Source of the DNA: Neoceratodus forsteri
Taxonomy: Eukaryota; Chordata; Ceratodontiformes; Ceratodontidae
DNA: 64,000 nucleotides
Assembly (NCBI GenBank): GCA_016271365.2
Contig: CM057449.1
Span: 1,560,126,501-1,560,190,500 of the forward strand
Reading direction: 5' to 3'
Under the pieces are notes generated by a model. That model was not told where the DNA came from. It ran no database searches and worked only from the letters and a program-made list of their open reading frames with translations. The position numbers and the translations under genes are program-made. The first letter of the stretch is position 1, and each line of letters starts with the position of its first letter. Positions 54,130 to 64,000 of this stretch are shown here, piece after piece.

Positions 54130-55131
54130 AAATGTTTCACCTATATTGGCTCTATGAAGAATAATGAAAATGTCACTGGTCCATTGATAACTTTGAATAA
54201 TGATATTATTAATGATGATGATGATGTAGCTGGTGAACTCAATAATTTCTTTTTAAGTATTTTTCAACCCAAACAACATGTAATTATTACTCCATTATTG
54301 TCAAACAATGATCTTATTGAATTTGATTCACAAGATGTGTTATCTGCTATAAAAATGATGAAACCAAATAGTTCCCCTGGACCAGATGGGATTCCCTCAA
54401 AATTCATAATAGAAGTGGCCTTAGTTTTGTTGGGCCCCTTAACTGTATTATTTAATAAATCTATTTATGAGGGTAAAGTTCTGTCTTCTTGGACTGAAGC
54501 AAACGTAACTCCTATATTTAAAGGTGGGGCTAGATCAAGGGTTGAAAACTATAGAACAATTAGTCTGACATCTATAATTGGGAAACTAACGGAACGGTTA
54601 CTACAGTATCAAATATTAAACCATATCCAGGTTATAGGATTGGTGGATATCACACAACATTGTTTTAGTAAAAACAGATCCTGTCTTACAAATTTACTTC
54701 AGTTTTTTTAATCTGTTAGTTCTGCAATTGATTAAGGTCTTTCTGTGGATGTATTGTTCCTTGATTATAGCAAGGCATTTGACACGGTGTCTCATAGAAT
54801 CCTAGTTGAACATCTTGTCAAGATTGAATTGCACCTAAACATAATAAATTGGATTATATCATGGCTGTACAATAGGAAGCAGAGAGTTGTCAATAGGTGT
54901 TTCAAATCTGATTATGGCATTGTGACTAGTGGTGTGCCTCAGGGCTCCGTCCTAGGCCCCGTTCTTTTCAATATTCTTGTGTCATCCATGCAGACAAATA
55001 ATTCTGCACGGATGTGCAAATATGCAGACGAGTGTAAAATTAGTGCAATAATTACAGATTACAATTCATGTATGCAATTTCAAGAAAATATAAATCACTT
55101 AAGTAAGTGGGCAGAAATTCTCAAATGAAAT
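54130..55131 (+). pseudogene. CR1-like reverse transcriptase, copy B, motif C altered
   Basis: 54154-54711 reads NSSPGPDGIPSKFIIEVAL, LSSWTEANVTPIFKGG, NYRTISLTSIIGKLTERLL, KNRSCLTNLLQFF, then a stop at 54709-54711 and another at 54733-54735. 54745-55128 continues in the same frame with MDVLFLDYSKAFDTVSH (motif A, catalytic Asp intact), SGVPQGSVLGPVLFNILV and motif C CKYADECKI, where the second aspartate is Glu. So copies A and B have lost different active-site residues. Confidence 0.92.
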
Positions 55132-55134
55132 TTA

Positions 55135-55838
55135 ATGTGGCAAAATGTAAAATTATGCATTTTGGGTTATAATAACCCAAATCATAAATACACTTTAAAT
55201 AATCATATATTGGAAAAAGTTATTAATGAGAAAGATTTGGGTGTTATCATTAGTAATTATCTCTCTTTTGATTTACATATTAAGAACAAAGTAAAACAAT
55301 GTCATAAAATCTTAGGTTGTATTTTTAGAAACATAAAAAGTAGTGAAGCTAGTGTAATTATGCCATTATATAAAAATCTTGTAAGACTGCACATGGAATA
55401 CTGCATACAGGTCAGTGCTCCTCAAACAAAAAAGTATATAAAATTAATAGAGAAAATACAAAGGAAAACTACAAAAAGAGTTAAAGAAATGGGTAGTTTA
55501 GATTATTCCGAAGGACTCCAAAAACTTGAACTATATTCCATGAATTATAGACGAATTAGGGGGATTTCTGTTTGGCCTTTAAGACCAAGAATGACCCTTT
55601 CTTGCAAGAAACAGTAGGAATTATGTATCATAATAAAAATAAAAATATAAGATCGCATGAGTTTCAGATGGTTGGAGAAAGAACTAATACCATTAAAAGA
55701 ACTAAATGGTTTACACAGAGAATAGTATCCAGTTGGAATTCACTACCAGCAAATATTGTTGAGAGTGATACATTGGAGACCTTTAAAAATAAAATTGACA
55801 AGTATATGGATAAAGCTAAATATGAGTTCCACCGATAG
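55135..55838 (+). pseudogene. CR1-like C-terminal region, copy B
   Basis: 55135-55617 reads EKVINEKDLGVIISNYLSFDLHIKNKVKQCHKILGCIFRNI, VIMPLYKNLVRLHMEYCIQ, LIEKIQRKTTKRVKEMG. A frame change near 55570 leads to 55572-55838 with TKWFTQRIVSSWNSLPANIVESDTLETFKNKIDKYMDKA, the end block, and a stop at 55836-55838. Confidence 0.9.
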
Positions 55839-55905
55839 TATAGGTGGCAAGCTCTCTAAGGGCAATAGCCTGATTGAGCTTGTAAAGCATACTATGAACC
55901 TATGA

Positions 55906-57110
55906 TGACCAGGGAAACAACACTTAATTAATTTCTTTTATTTTTTATTTAAGGTAGTTTAATTTTTAGGGCCCAGTTGAAGTTTTTTACAGTGTAAAGG
56001 CAGCAGCCATGTTTGTAATGGGTGATCAATTCTGGTTGTAGGGGGACTGATGGAAGATAATTCTGGTTGTAGGAGGACTGATTTGCTCATTGTGTGATGT
56101 GGTTTAGGACCAGGATGACTGTGCCTGAGATAGATTTCATGCACAGTCATATGATATATTTTGACAAATGAGATTTCTTTATTTTGGATGTCCATTTTAT
56201 AAATATATACATGGATCTTCATCTTGATGGGATCCAGTTGTTTTAATCTCACATCTTCACTTTTTTATCACTGGTGTTTTATACTTTTGACATGATTGGG
56301 GTTAGAGCATTTATGGTGGCCCTTTAAATTGGTCCTTTTTTATTGCCTGGTAAAAAAATGAGAAAATATGCCCATTTAAGAATGGGAGCATTTCCCCTTT
56401 AAAAGTGATCATATAAAGGCATTGTGAGAGCGGGCCCACCATGCTTGATAACGTAACCAGTGGGTTATGAAATGCATCAGTGCTCCTGTGCTGTGCAATT
56501 GCATTCCTACCTTGCTGGCTTTTAATTGGAGTGAGTTGTGCTTTTTATGAATATTCACTATATGGAAGCTTATGTCACGGGGAAGAGCACTTTAATAAAG
56601 GAAGGCACGTTTTTTACAACAAGTTAATTCCACTTCCAGTGATACTTTAAGGACTTGTACTGTGATTGGGGGGCTGGGTGCAGTGTTTTGTTTTGTGTTT
56701 GCCTTGTGGAATTATAACATTACACCATCTGTTTCCCAGGTACTTCTCTGTTCTCCTGCAACCTGACTGATGACAGATGACAGAAGTCAAATGTTAATGT
56801 AATCCCTCTTTTGCAACACAAAATAGGTGCAAGCAGTTCTATGCTGTCCATGCCAGGTTCAACTCTTTGGGGATCGTGAATTCCCTACTATTTCCTGTTA
56901 ATCTGCAGATGATGTATGAAGGCAAGATTTTTCATTTTTCCGATTCTAAGGATGTAGGACATTGAACTAAGAAGACTGCTACTTCATTACAGGTTAGACT
57001 GCAGGCATCCGATAAAGATGACAGATGAGATGGACTTTTTAATGTAAACAGTTAATATGGAACATGAGTTTGACAGCTGTCAATTTCTAGTTATGTGTAA
57101 TAACCAAAGA
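55906..57110. other. No gene seen
   Basis: T-rich and mixed sequence; CCCTTTAAA-type blocks at 56321 and 56395 face each other loosely but no TIR element could be delimited. Confidence 0.45.
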
Positions 57111-57464
57111 GATCAGTGGGCCACTCAGGGCCAAAACCAGGCCACCACACCAAAAATACTTGCAAGATTAGGGTGCTATTCACCAGCCCTGATGTTTCGC
57201 TTACAAGGCTTCATCTGGTGACACAGAACTTGCATTTATTATTTTTAAAACTTACTTATAAAGCTTTCCGTTAGCTGCCAATGCCCGGTGGCTACATGCT
57301 ATGCACTTTCAGTCTGCTGATCTTACTCTATGGCATTCAGACAGCAGGCAGTCTTCCCAGCAGAAGCCTTACAGACAAAACGTTTGGGCTGGTGAATAAA
57401 AGTTGATTCCTGTAAGTATTTTTGGTGTGGTGGCCTGTTTTTGGCACCGAGTGGGCCACTCATC
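57111..57464. mobile_element. Hairpin MITE (~55-bp arms, 354 bp)
   Basis: Left arm 57111-57166 and right arm 57410-57464 share AGTGGGCCACTC, CAGGCCACCACACC and AAAAATACTT as inverted copies, about 90% identical by eye. A second, inner inverted pair (CTATTCACCAGCCC near 57177 and GGGCTGGTGAATA near 57385) continues the fold. No frame inside. Superfamily unknown. Confidence 0.78.
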
Positions 57465-59204
57465 TTTCTGGTTCAAAGCAACTCTTCCGGGGTGTGCTCC
57501 ACAAAGAAACCCACAATTTGGTGGTTCCCCACAAGGACTCCCACTTTCCTCTACTTACAGTATGTGTACCAGCCCTCCTTCAGCCTGCTACTTAACAGTT
57601 GTGTTTTTCCTGTGTCTGGTCCCAGGGAAGGGGTTTGTTCAATGGGTTGGGGCTGCAGCTTGTGAGGCCATTTACCGTGATGGTGAAAATTTCATGGCAG
57701 GAGTCCAAGATTGTGGGGTAAGGTGCCACTTATGGCACTTGTTTATTTACTGTCCCAATATCCTGCTAAAATCTTGCTCCAGAAAACATTTAAAATGTAT
57801 GCTTTGAGTTGCAGGGGATGTAAATTATTGGGATTGTTATCTGAATCACAATTATGTAGTCTGTGACTGTAATCATTTATTTGGTTTTGCAGTTTGAGGG
57901 TGATCAATACACTAATTCTGTATTAATCCTATGTTTATGCTTAGCAGTGGCTCATAGTGACAGCACCTAATTTTCCCCATTCTGAACATGTAGTTTTGGT
58001 TACATCAGCCTACTAGTTGCAGTGATTATTATCTGGATTTGCTACTTTAAATAACTAACACTGTGACTTGGTTTGGCAAAATCTGCATCACACTCATGTA
58101 CGATGTGGTATTCCTCCTCCTCCACAGTTTATGGGGCTAACATTTACTGCTTGTAACTGATGTGACTGTATTTTCATCAACCGCACTTATGTTTTGTATG
58201 AAGTGAATCCATCATGTCCTGCTTTTATTGAAAGTAATAAAATATAACCAACACAGTTTAAAGGGCTAACAGCCTGTTTTCATGCAAAACGTCTCCAAAA
58301 TAAAAAAATGGAACCTCCATAAAGCCAAGTTACGGGGCAATAACTTGTAACTAAGCTCTATTGATGCCAACTTTGAATCGTTTGTTGGAAATGAGAAAAT
58401 AGCTTCAAGTTAGCCCTGACCAGCAAAGAAAATAAGTCTTCAACAGCTAAACATTTTGCTTGAGAGATATCAAGATTGAAAGTTATTTTTTGTTGCTTTT
58501 TTTAAATGAAAAAGAATGAGGGGAAATGAGAACATAAAACAGTGTTGCAGCGTGGAGGGCATCCAAACAGTAGGTTGTATTTTAAGAAGAAGGAATTGTA
58601 AATGATTTTAAACAAAAGGTAAATTGCTTCTTACATTTCAAAATGAGGCCTTGAAATCTAGTCTTCCATCTTTCAAATGAACTCTATATTCAAATCACAT
58701 TTCCTACGTGTACCCTGTAATTTCATTATTCTACAAATGACTAGCATTCACATTTCAGGGTAAATTCAGAGATGGATAGTCCTGCCAAACTCTATCTTCC
58801 TGAATGATCCAGTTATAACTACAAGGCAGATTTTTTTTTAAATTTAGGTTTTTCTTTTTAAGTTTTATGAATACAGACCAGACTGCAATAAATAAGATAA
58901 CTATGGACTAAAATAAGGCAGATGTTTTTAGTTATTTGTTTACAGAGGGAGAAGGAACTCAGGCCAACAGCCATACTTATCCACCGACACTATATTAATG
59001 CTGTAGCAATAGCAGCCCCCAATAAGATTAGCCATGTTTGCTGTTTGCGGTTCTGAATATCAGCTAAGCATTTTTGACAGTGAGATTTCCACATACAGTT
59101 GTCTGTCTGTTTTTTAATTAAAAAGGAATAGAGGAATAACAGTTGATTAATGAGATAGCTTATCCAAACAGCAATAGTCCCCATCATCACCTAACCCAGT
59201 ACAG
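57465..59204. other. No gene seen
   Basis: About 1.7 kb without a recognised repeat or motif, AT-rich after 57850. The most nearly unique-looking part of the window. Confidence 0.45.
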
Positions 59205-59745
59205 CTCTATATTGCATTTTTCACCTGTACCTAAAGGACCTCTTGGCCACCTAGTCTGCCCAGATGTTCCCTGCCTAATCTATCTCCACAGATACTATCC
59301 AGTGTTCAACGACCCTCCGCCTCCCTGCGTCTTGCCTAATATACCCATAAGTCTACTTCAGGAGTGTCTACAGCCCCCACTGTTTTAGCCTCCACCACGT
59401 CCTCTGGCAGTCTGTTCCAGGTGTCGAACACCCTTTCAGTGAAGAAATATTTCTCCAAATCTCTCTTGAAATCCCCCCTCCAGCTTCATCCTATGCCCCC
59501 TGGTTCTGCTGCACTTTCTCATTTAAAAGAGACTACCCCCCTACACTGTTCACCCCTCTGAGGTGCTTGTAGTCTCTACCGCATCCCCTTTCTCTCTTCC
59601 CTTCTCTTCCAGCATGTACATTTAAGATCCCTCAGTCTCTCCTCATAGGGCTTCTTGGGCAAACCCTTCACCATTTTAGTTGCTCTCCTCTGGACTGCTT
59701 CCACTCTATGTCCTTGCTAAGGTGCGGCCTCCAAAAGTGGGCAAA
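59205..59745 (-). mobile_element. CR1-type LINE 3' fragment (minus)
   Basis: Minus strand reads HFWRPHLSKDIEW, a stretch with stops, DFKRDLEKYFFTERVFDTWNRLPEDVVEAKTVGAVDTPEVDLWVY, and a 3' tail with GCAGACTAGGTGGCCAAGAG matching the tail at 39015-39035. 5'-truncated just before the WRPHL block. Confidence 0.88.
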
Positions 59746-59984
59746 TTACTCCAGGTGATAAATGACTGAATATCCATCATAATGACTGTACAACTAAAAG
59801 CATGTTGTAATATAAGAGTTTATGAGCAGAATATTCAAAGATATCCATCCTGATTTGGACACCCATGCATCCAAACTTTGGACTCTGCTAGATGGTCTAA
59901 CAACATCTGACATTTGGACACATGGGCATTCAAAAAGGATGCAATTGTGGTAAAAGACTATACAAATTGCATTTGACTCTAGCA
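59746..59984. other. No gene seen
   Basis: No motif recognised. Confidence 0.5.
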
Positions 59985-60066
59985 AGGTTTGAACCTGTTA
60001 TTGCCTAGTTTCCAAGCCGGTGCTCAAACTACTATACCGCTACTATACCACTCTGCCTCCTCTAGC
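59985..60066 (-). mobile_element. tRNA-like SINE head
   Basis: Minus strand reads GAGGCAGAGTGGTATAGTAG, an A-box-like TAGTAGTTTGAGC and a B-box GGTTCAAACC 31 bases on, close to tRNA spacing. Only the tRNA-like part is clear. A true tRNA is unlikely because the cloverleaf arms do not pair properly. Confidence 0.55.
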
Positions 60067-60694
60067 ATGTTGCACTGTGAAGCACAAAATTCTTTGTTAA
60101 TGAATCCTGTATAAAATACAGAATAATGTATGGGAAGTGGTGTATTATGAGTTTTGTTTTTCTACACACCCAAGGTGTCTATTGCCACATAAACCTAGAG
60201 ACCACCAAGAATTCAGCCTGCCCTAGCTCCAGGCCCCACACTGCAATTGCAGGGAGTGAAGATGGATTGGTGGTTAGCTGGTGGGAGTGGTGGGAGTGGT
60301 GTGGCTCCAGTCCTGAAGCCCAAAGATAGGTCTCCATTTGGAAGGGATCTACATTCTCCCCTCCTGACATCCTTGGTGTCCTGGTCAAAACCTTAAAAAA
60401 ACACAACAGCAACAACAGTGTTATCTAAAACACTTGATTCCTATCTACATTTCAGGCAAACAATAAATCATGCACTTTCAGCATGCATTTTCAGAATGTA
60501 TTTCCAACTGATGTGCCCTTCCTAATATATGAGGCTGTCCTTGTCACCGATTAGTCCGGAGTTCAGGCTTCCTGTATAGCCACTGATCCCTTCCCACAGT
60601 TTAATGGGGCCAGGAGGTTCAAGATGGCTGCATCCATGTCCTAGGACATGCTCTTTTCTTTTTAACATGGCATCTTTTTCTTGGTCCTCTTCTA
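60067..60694. other. No gene seen
   Basis: No motif recognised up to the CR1 at 60695. Confidence 0.5.
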
Positions 60695-61885
60695 AGATTG
60701 TGCAGAATAGGATCAAGGAAAAGCTACTTCACTGAACAGGTGCTTCTGATCAGTCTTCACAGTGGAGGAAGGGGAGGGGCAGACCACCATGGAAAAGCAG
60801 AAATGGGAGGAAGACACAAGTCCATTTTCAGAGGAAAGAGTCCTGAAGGGACTTGCAGCTCTGAAGGGGGACAAGGCTATGTGACCAGACAGGATACACC
60901 CAAGAACACTAAAGGAACTCAGGGAGGTGCTAGCTGCCCCACTGACAGCCCTACTCAACAGTTCACTGGAAACAGGTGTGAGAGGACAGGAGAAGAGAAG
61001 ATGTGGTCCCTCCACAAAAGAGCAGCAGCAGGGAGGAGGTTAGCAACTTTAGGCGTTGTCAAGAGCATGGAAGTTGCAGTTCAATGCCAAAAAATACAAA
61101 ATCATGTACCTAAGGCATAATAACCCATGAGCAGAGCATAGGATAGGGGGAGATAATGAAGTCACTAAGCAGGAAACAGACCTTGGGGTTATCACAAGTG
61201 ATGATCTCAAAGGGGCAGGGCAGTGTAACAAAGCAGTGGGTAAGGCTAGTAGGATGTTAAGGTGCATAGGGAGGTGTATCTCCAGCAGGAGGATGGAGGT
61301 GGCATTGCCACTGTATCGATTGCTGGTAAGATCCCACCTGGAGGACTGTGTACAGTTTTGGAGACTACACCTCTGAAAGGACATAGACAGTGTGGAGGTA
61401 GTCCAGAGGAGGGAATCTAAAATGGTGCAGGGGTTGCATGAGAAGTCCCACAAGGAAAGACTGAGGGATCTCAACATGTACACCCTGGAAGAGAGGAGAG
61501 CAACAGGGGACATGATAGAGACCTACAAGTACCTCTCAGGGGTGAACAGAGTGCAGAAGGGGAGTCCCTTTCAAATAAGAAAGAGCACCAGAACCAAGAG
61601 GCATACAATAAAGCTGGAGGTGGGACAGTTTAAGAGGGACTCAAGTAAGAACTACTTCACTGAAAGGGTGGAAGAAGCCTGTAACAGACTTCCAATGGAA
61701 GAGGTAGAGGTGAAAACAGTGGAGTGCTTCAAGCATATGTGGGGTAGACATACAGTAGGAGAATATTAGTAAATGGGCAGGGAGGAGGGAGGGTCACCTG
61801 AGGCCAGTTAGAGTCTGCTAAGACAAATGAGGAAGGGAACTTCTGGGAAGACTGTGTGGGTCAAGCAGTCCATTTCTGACAACTA
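60695..61885 (+). mobile_element. CR1-type LINE with internal deletion of the RT core
   Basis: Starts in the endonuclease-RT linker, passes RT blocks up to the HKGG-like point (about 61015) and jumps straight to the FNAKKYK block (about 61080) that normally follows motif C. About 650-700 bases of RT coding sequence are missing compared with the copy at 43678-44460. It ends with the C-terminal region and a short tail near 61885. 5'-truncated. Confidence 0.9.
61080..61769 (+). pseudogene. CR1 C-terminal region, best frame 61392-61769
   Basis: Blocks NAKKYKIMYLRHNNP, DLGVITSDDLKGAGQCNKAVGKASRMLRCIGRCISSRRMEVALPLYRLLVRSHLEDCVQFWRLHL, then a 125-codon frame with MEVVQRRESKMVQGLHEKSHKERLRDLNMYTLEERRATGDMIETYKYLSGVNRVQKG and YFTERVEEACNRLPMEEVEVKTVECFKHMWGRH. 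Stop at 61767-61769. Confidence 0.9.
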
Positions 61886-62349
61886 CCCCTTGATGTGGGT
61901 TCCAGCCTTTGTTTCTATCTGTTCCCAGTCCACACAGCTTGCCCTGGGGATCCAGGAGTTACTGCAAGCATTTGTGCATGCTCCCCATGCTCTACTCTGT
62001 TTTGGGCCAGTGGACCCTTTGAGTGCAGTTCCAAAGCCACAAGTCTTTGGTTGGGTGCTCCTGTGCCAAGTACCCTACCTGCCTGGGATTCCCAGCCCCA
62101 TGCTATAGTTCCATGTGCCGGGAGATGGTTGTCAAAGGGACTGGCATTGCTCTGGCCCAAAGTTAAGCCCCCTTTTTTTTGGGGGGGGGGCTCTATATAT
62201 CATAATATTTGTTGAACCAAAAATTGTTTATAAATTTCTTCACGGCACAAAGCTTGCTGTCATGGTGGAAAATGCATGGAATGGATGGGACTTAGTGGTA
62301 GAGCGAATCATCTTCAGTGCAATTAGTGGAGACTCAGGTTAAAATCTTA
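61886..62349. other. No confident gene; G-run near 62174
   Basis: Contains a T10-G10 tract at about 62172-62191. A tRNA-like sequence (GTGGTAGAGCG) near 62297 hints at SINE sequence but was not delimited. Confidence 0.35.
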
Positions 62350-62480
62350 GGTTTGGCTGGCATCACAGCACAGTGGTTGGTGAATCTCTTACCATACCAG
62401 TGATCCAGATTAGTGCCCAGAGACTGGCTCATGACTCTGGGATTGGCAGAAGGCTGGTAAGGATTCCACATGAAGGTCTC
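62350..62480 (+). mobile_element. Probable family B SINE head (plus strand)
   Basis: GGCATCACAGCACAGTGGTT, CATACCAGTGATCCAG and GCCCAGAGACTGGCTCATGA parallel the head of the family B copies when those are read on the minus strand. Boundaries and tail are not clear. Confidence 0.45.
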
Positions 62481-63359
62481 CAACATTCAGGGATGGAGGG
62501 CTGCACTGCTCAATCCACTGTTGCTCCCCACAGTAACCACAGGGAGCTGTCATGAGCAATGTACACCATACACCACCTGGACAGCACTGCCTTGCATCAT
62601 CTCCCCTGGGTGTGTGTATGCTTGGGGGCCCTGGCTAATGACATCCAAGGGAGAAAGACAGCTAAGAAATGAGTGTCCATTAGGGTGATGGCTCTGGCAC
62701 GCTCAGGCTTTGCACCTGCCACTCCACTCCCCTGCCTGATAGTGCTCTGGCTGAGGAAGATGAGGATGCCTGCCTCTCTATTGGCCCCTCCATGGGGGGG
62801 GGGAGCCATCAAGGATCTCTGGACATGGCACAGGTGATAGGCCTGACCTGTCCCAGGTAAAACAGAAGGATGACAGCTGGATCAGGAGACCAGATAAACA
62901 AGTATTAAAAAAAATAAAGAATCTTAGCTGAAGGTCAACAACTGGATCAGGAGGGCAAATAAATAAGTATTAAAAGAAAAAGAATCTTAGCTCATGTCAC
63001 ACCAAAATGGATTTGGTGTTCACAGCCAAATTCCTAGTGGAGTGTAGTCTGTATCATAAAACAATAACAACCAGACCGACCTGATAGCATAATGGCAGCA
63101 ACTTCCTATGCCGCAGACCCGTGTTTACACACAGTCCTGGGTTACAGTACTGATGCAGGCCAGAGACTGAGCATCCTCAGGGGTGTGGAGACTGTGTTTC
63201 TGGCTGAGATACTACCAGACAGGTGACCACAGAGGAAGAGAAGGATGTATACATGAAGTGCCTGGTGTACCCATCGCTGCTTCCACATGGGTGTGGTTTC
63301 ATGGGAAGAAAATCTGGAGGAAAGTGACAGGTCCCTATGGCACCCAGGGGTGAGTAATC
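62481..63359. other. No gene seen
   Basis: Two near-repeats, CTGGATCAGGAGACCAGATA (62878) and CTGGATCAGGAGGGCAAATA (62942), each followed by AATCTTAGCT, form a short 64-bp direct duplication. Another tRNA-like stretch is near 63080. Confidence 0.5.
62878..63000 (+). repeat. Direct duplication, 64-bp unit
   Basis: Units start at 62878 and 62942; shared blocks are CTGGATCAGGAG, AAGTATTAAAA and AAGAATCTTAGCT. Confidence 0.75.
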
Positions 63360-63860
63360 TGGGTCATACTTACACTTTGCTTAGTGTAACAGAGGATAGC
63401 ACCACCAAGTAAAAGAATCTAAGGGCATTGTGGACAGTAAACTGAAGCCAGGCAAGCCGTGTGCTGCCTCAGCCAAGAAACAAAATATAGCTTTGTGATG
63501 CATTAGGAGGAAGGTAAGGAGCAGCTTATGAGAAGTGATCCTCCCCCTGTACAGGTCCCTAGTCAGACCACACCTGAAGTACAGTATCCTGTTCTGGTCA
63601 CCGCCACATAGAAAGAACACTGAAGAGATCGAGAGGGTCCAGCACAGGGACACCAAACTGATTAGTGGCTTAGGAGTTAAGCACTATGAGGAGACACTGG
63701 ATGTACTCAAATTATTCCACCTAGAGGAGGCTGAGAGGAGATGTGACAACAGTATTTCTAACACTAAAGGGGACAGACCAGATGGAATATGCACTGAGGT
63801 TTAAGTGGTGAGTCCAAACAGAAATAGAGGATGCGCATTCAGCAAGGGGACATGATATGG
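63360..63860 (+). mobile_element. CR1-type LINE C-terminal fragment
   Basis: Blocks ESKGIVDSKLKPGKPCAASAKKQNIAL near 63415-63490, then the frame 63535-63804 with VILPLYRSLVRPHLKYSILFWSPPHRKNTEEIERVQHRDTKLISGLGVKHYEETLDVLKLFHLEEAERRCDN. Neither motif C nor the 3' tail is present, so it is truncated at both ends or continues in very decayed form. Confidence 0.85.
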
Positions 63861-63894
63861 AGAAACCCTAGAAAGCAGTATCAATGACTCAGTA

Positions 63895-63970
63895 GGATGC
63901 ACACTCAAATCTGTGGCCAAAGGAGCAGAAGGCTGTGGGTTCTAGTCCAACACCAGGCTCTTGGGCTTAT
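63895..63970 (+). mobile_element. tRNA-like SINE head
   Basis: ATGACTCAGTAGGATGCACAC then GCTGTGGGTTCTAGTCC: A-box-like and B-box-like blocks about 50 bases apart. The window ends soon after, so the body is not complete. Confidence 0.55.
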
Positions 63971-64000
63971 GCTCAATACTGACTCCATAGTGCAGCACCA

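Larger units (their letters stand above)
54080..55905 (+). mobile_element. AT-rich CR1-like LINE, copy B
   Basis: Second copy of the AT-rich lineage. It aligns with 47500-49240 from the block KxFxYIGSLK/KCFTYIGSMK onward and ends in the same kind of tail (ACTATGAACCTATGATG, 55889-55905). Four open frames cover RT and C-terminus with only two or three breaks, so it is better preserved than the G-rich copies. 5'-truncated. Confidence 0.9.

Noticed and set aside
59985..60066. Possible tRNA gene on the minus strand
   Set aside because: A- and B-box-like blocks are present but the acceptor and anticodon stems do not pair; better read as a SINE head.
61895..62215. Cys-rich 106-codon frame after a CR1 tail
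   Set aside because: No signal peptide or conserved cysteine spacing; overlapping frames on both strands are equally open.

Overview
This is a window from a large, repeat-rich vertebrate genome. It has no operons, ribosome binding sites or bacterial genes, and I found no host protein-coding exon, tRNA or rRNA gene. Almost every protein-like reading frame is a decayed fragment of a non-LTR retrotransposon (LINE). The mix is CR1-type LINEs in two lineages, an L2-type LINE, an L1-type LINE, long solo LTRs, hAT-, Harbinger- and T2/Kolobok-like DNA transposon ends, hairpin MITEs and tRNA-headed SINEs. This best fits a lungfish or an amphibian (caecilian or salamander); a reptile is less likely. 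That assignment is inference from element composition.

Layout: 1-3263 is a nearly full-length but frameshifted CR1 (+). 3488-3837 holds palindromic tandem repeats and a hairpin. 4099-5718 is a solo LTR. 5981-6809 is a possible TIR element. 7486-8664 has a T2-like terminus, a hairpin insert with a 16-bp target-site duplication, and the ORF1 esterase end of a CR1. 8665-14590 is an L1-like LINE (-) with ORF1 and ORF2 remnants. 14595-15645 is a GC-rich fold-back element with an internal minisatellite. 16241-18590 carries a small RT fragment, a MIR-like SINE, a hairpin MITE, a 295-bp tandem duplication and a second T2-like terminus. 18591-21790 is a CR1 interrupted by a 1210-bp hAT-like element (8-bp TSD) and by a SINE (16-bp TSD). 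25797-30088 is a TIR element that contains an L2 LINE with a 2A-like motif remnant.

31492-33007 is a 1.5-kb fold-back element. 33590-35892 is the second solo LTR, with a 285-bp terminal duplication. 36768-39090 has two CR1 fragments in opposite orientation. 39100-41047 is the third solo LTR (-). 43020-45300 is a CR1 (+). 46040-46662 is a retroposon with a perfect 18-bp TSD. 47090-49240 and 54080-55905 are two copies of an AT-rich CR1-like lineage. The remainder holds LINE 3' tails, SINEs, hairpin MITEs (53450, 57111) and three more CR1 fragments (59205 minus, 60695 plus, 63360 plus).

The elements do not work together as a system. The window is a layered record of insertions, and the nesting orders them in time: hAT-like and SINE after CR1, L2 after the TIR element, and a hairpin insert probably inside the T2-like sequence. 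All LINE copies look inactive because of frameshifts, stops, truncations, deletions or lost catalytic residues. I found no convincing new functional system; the most interesting signals are the fold-back families, the hairpin insert with a retroposon-like TSD, the LTR duplication and the LINE 2A-like remnant.
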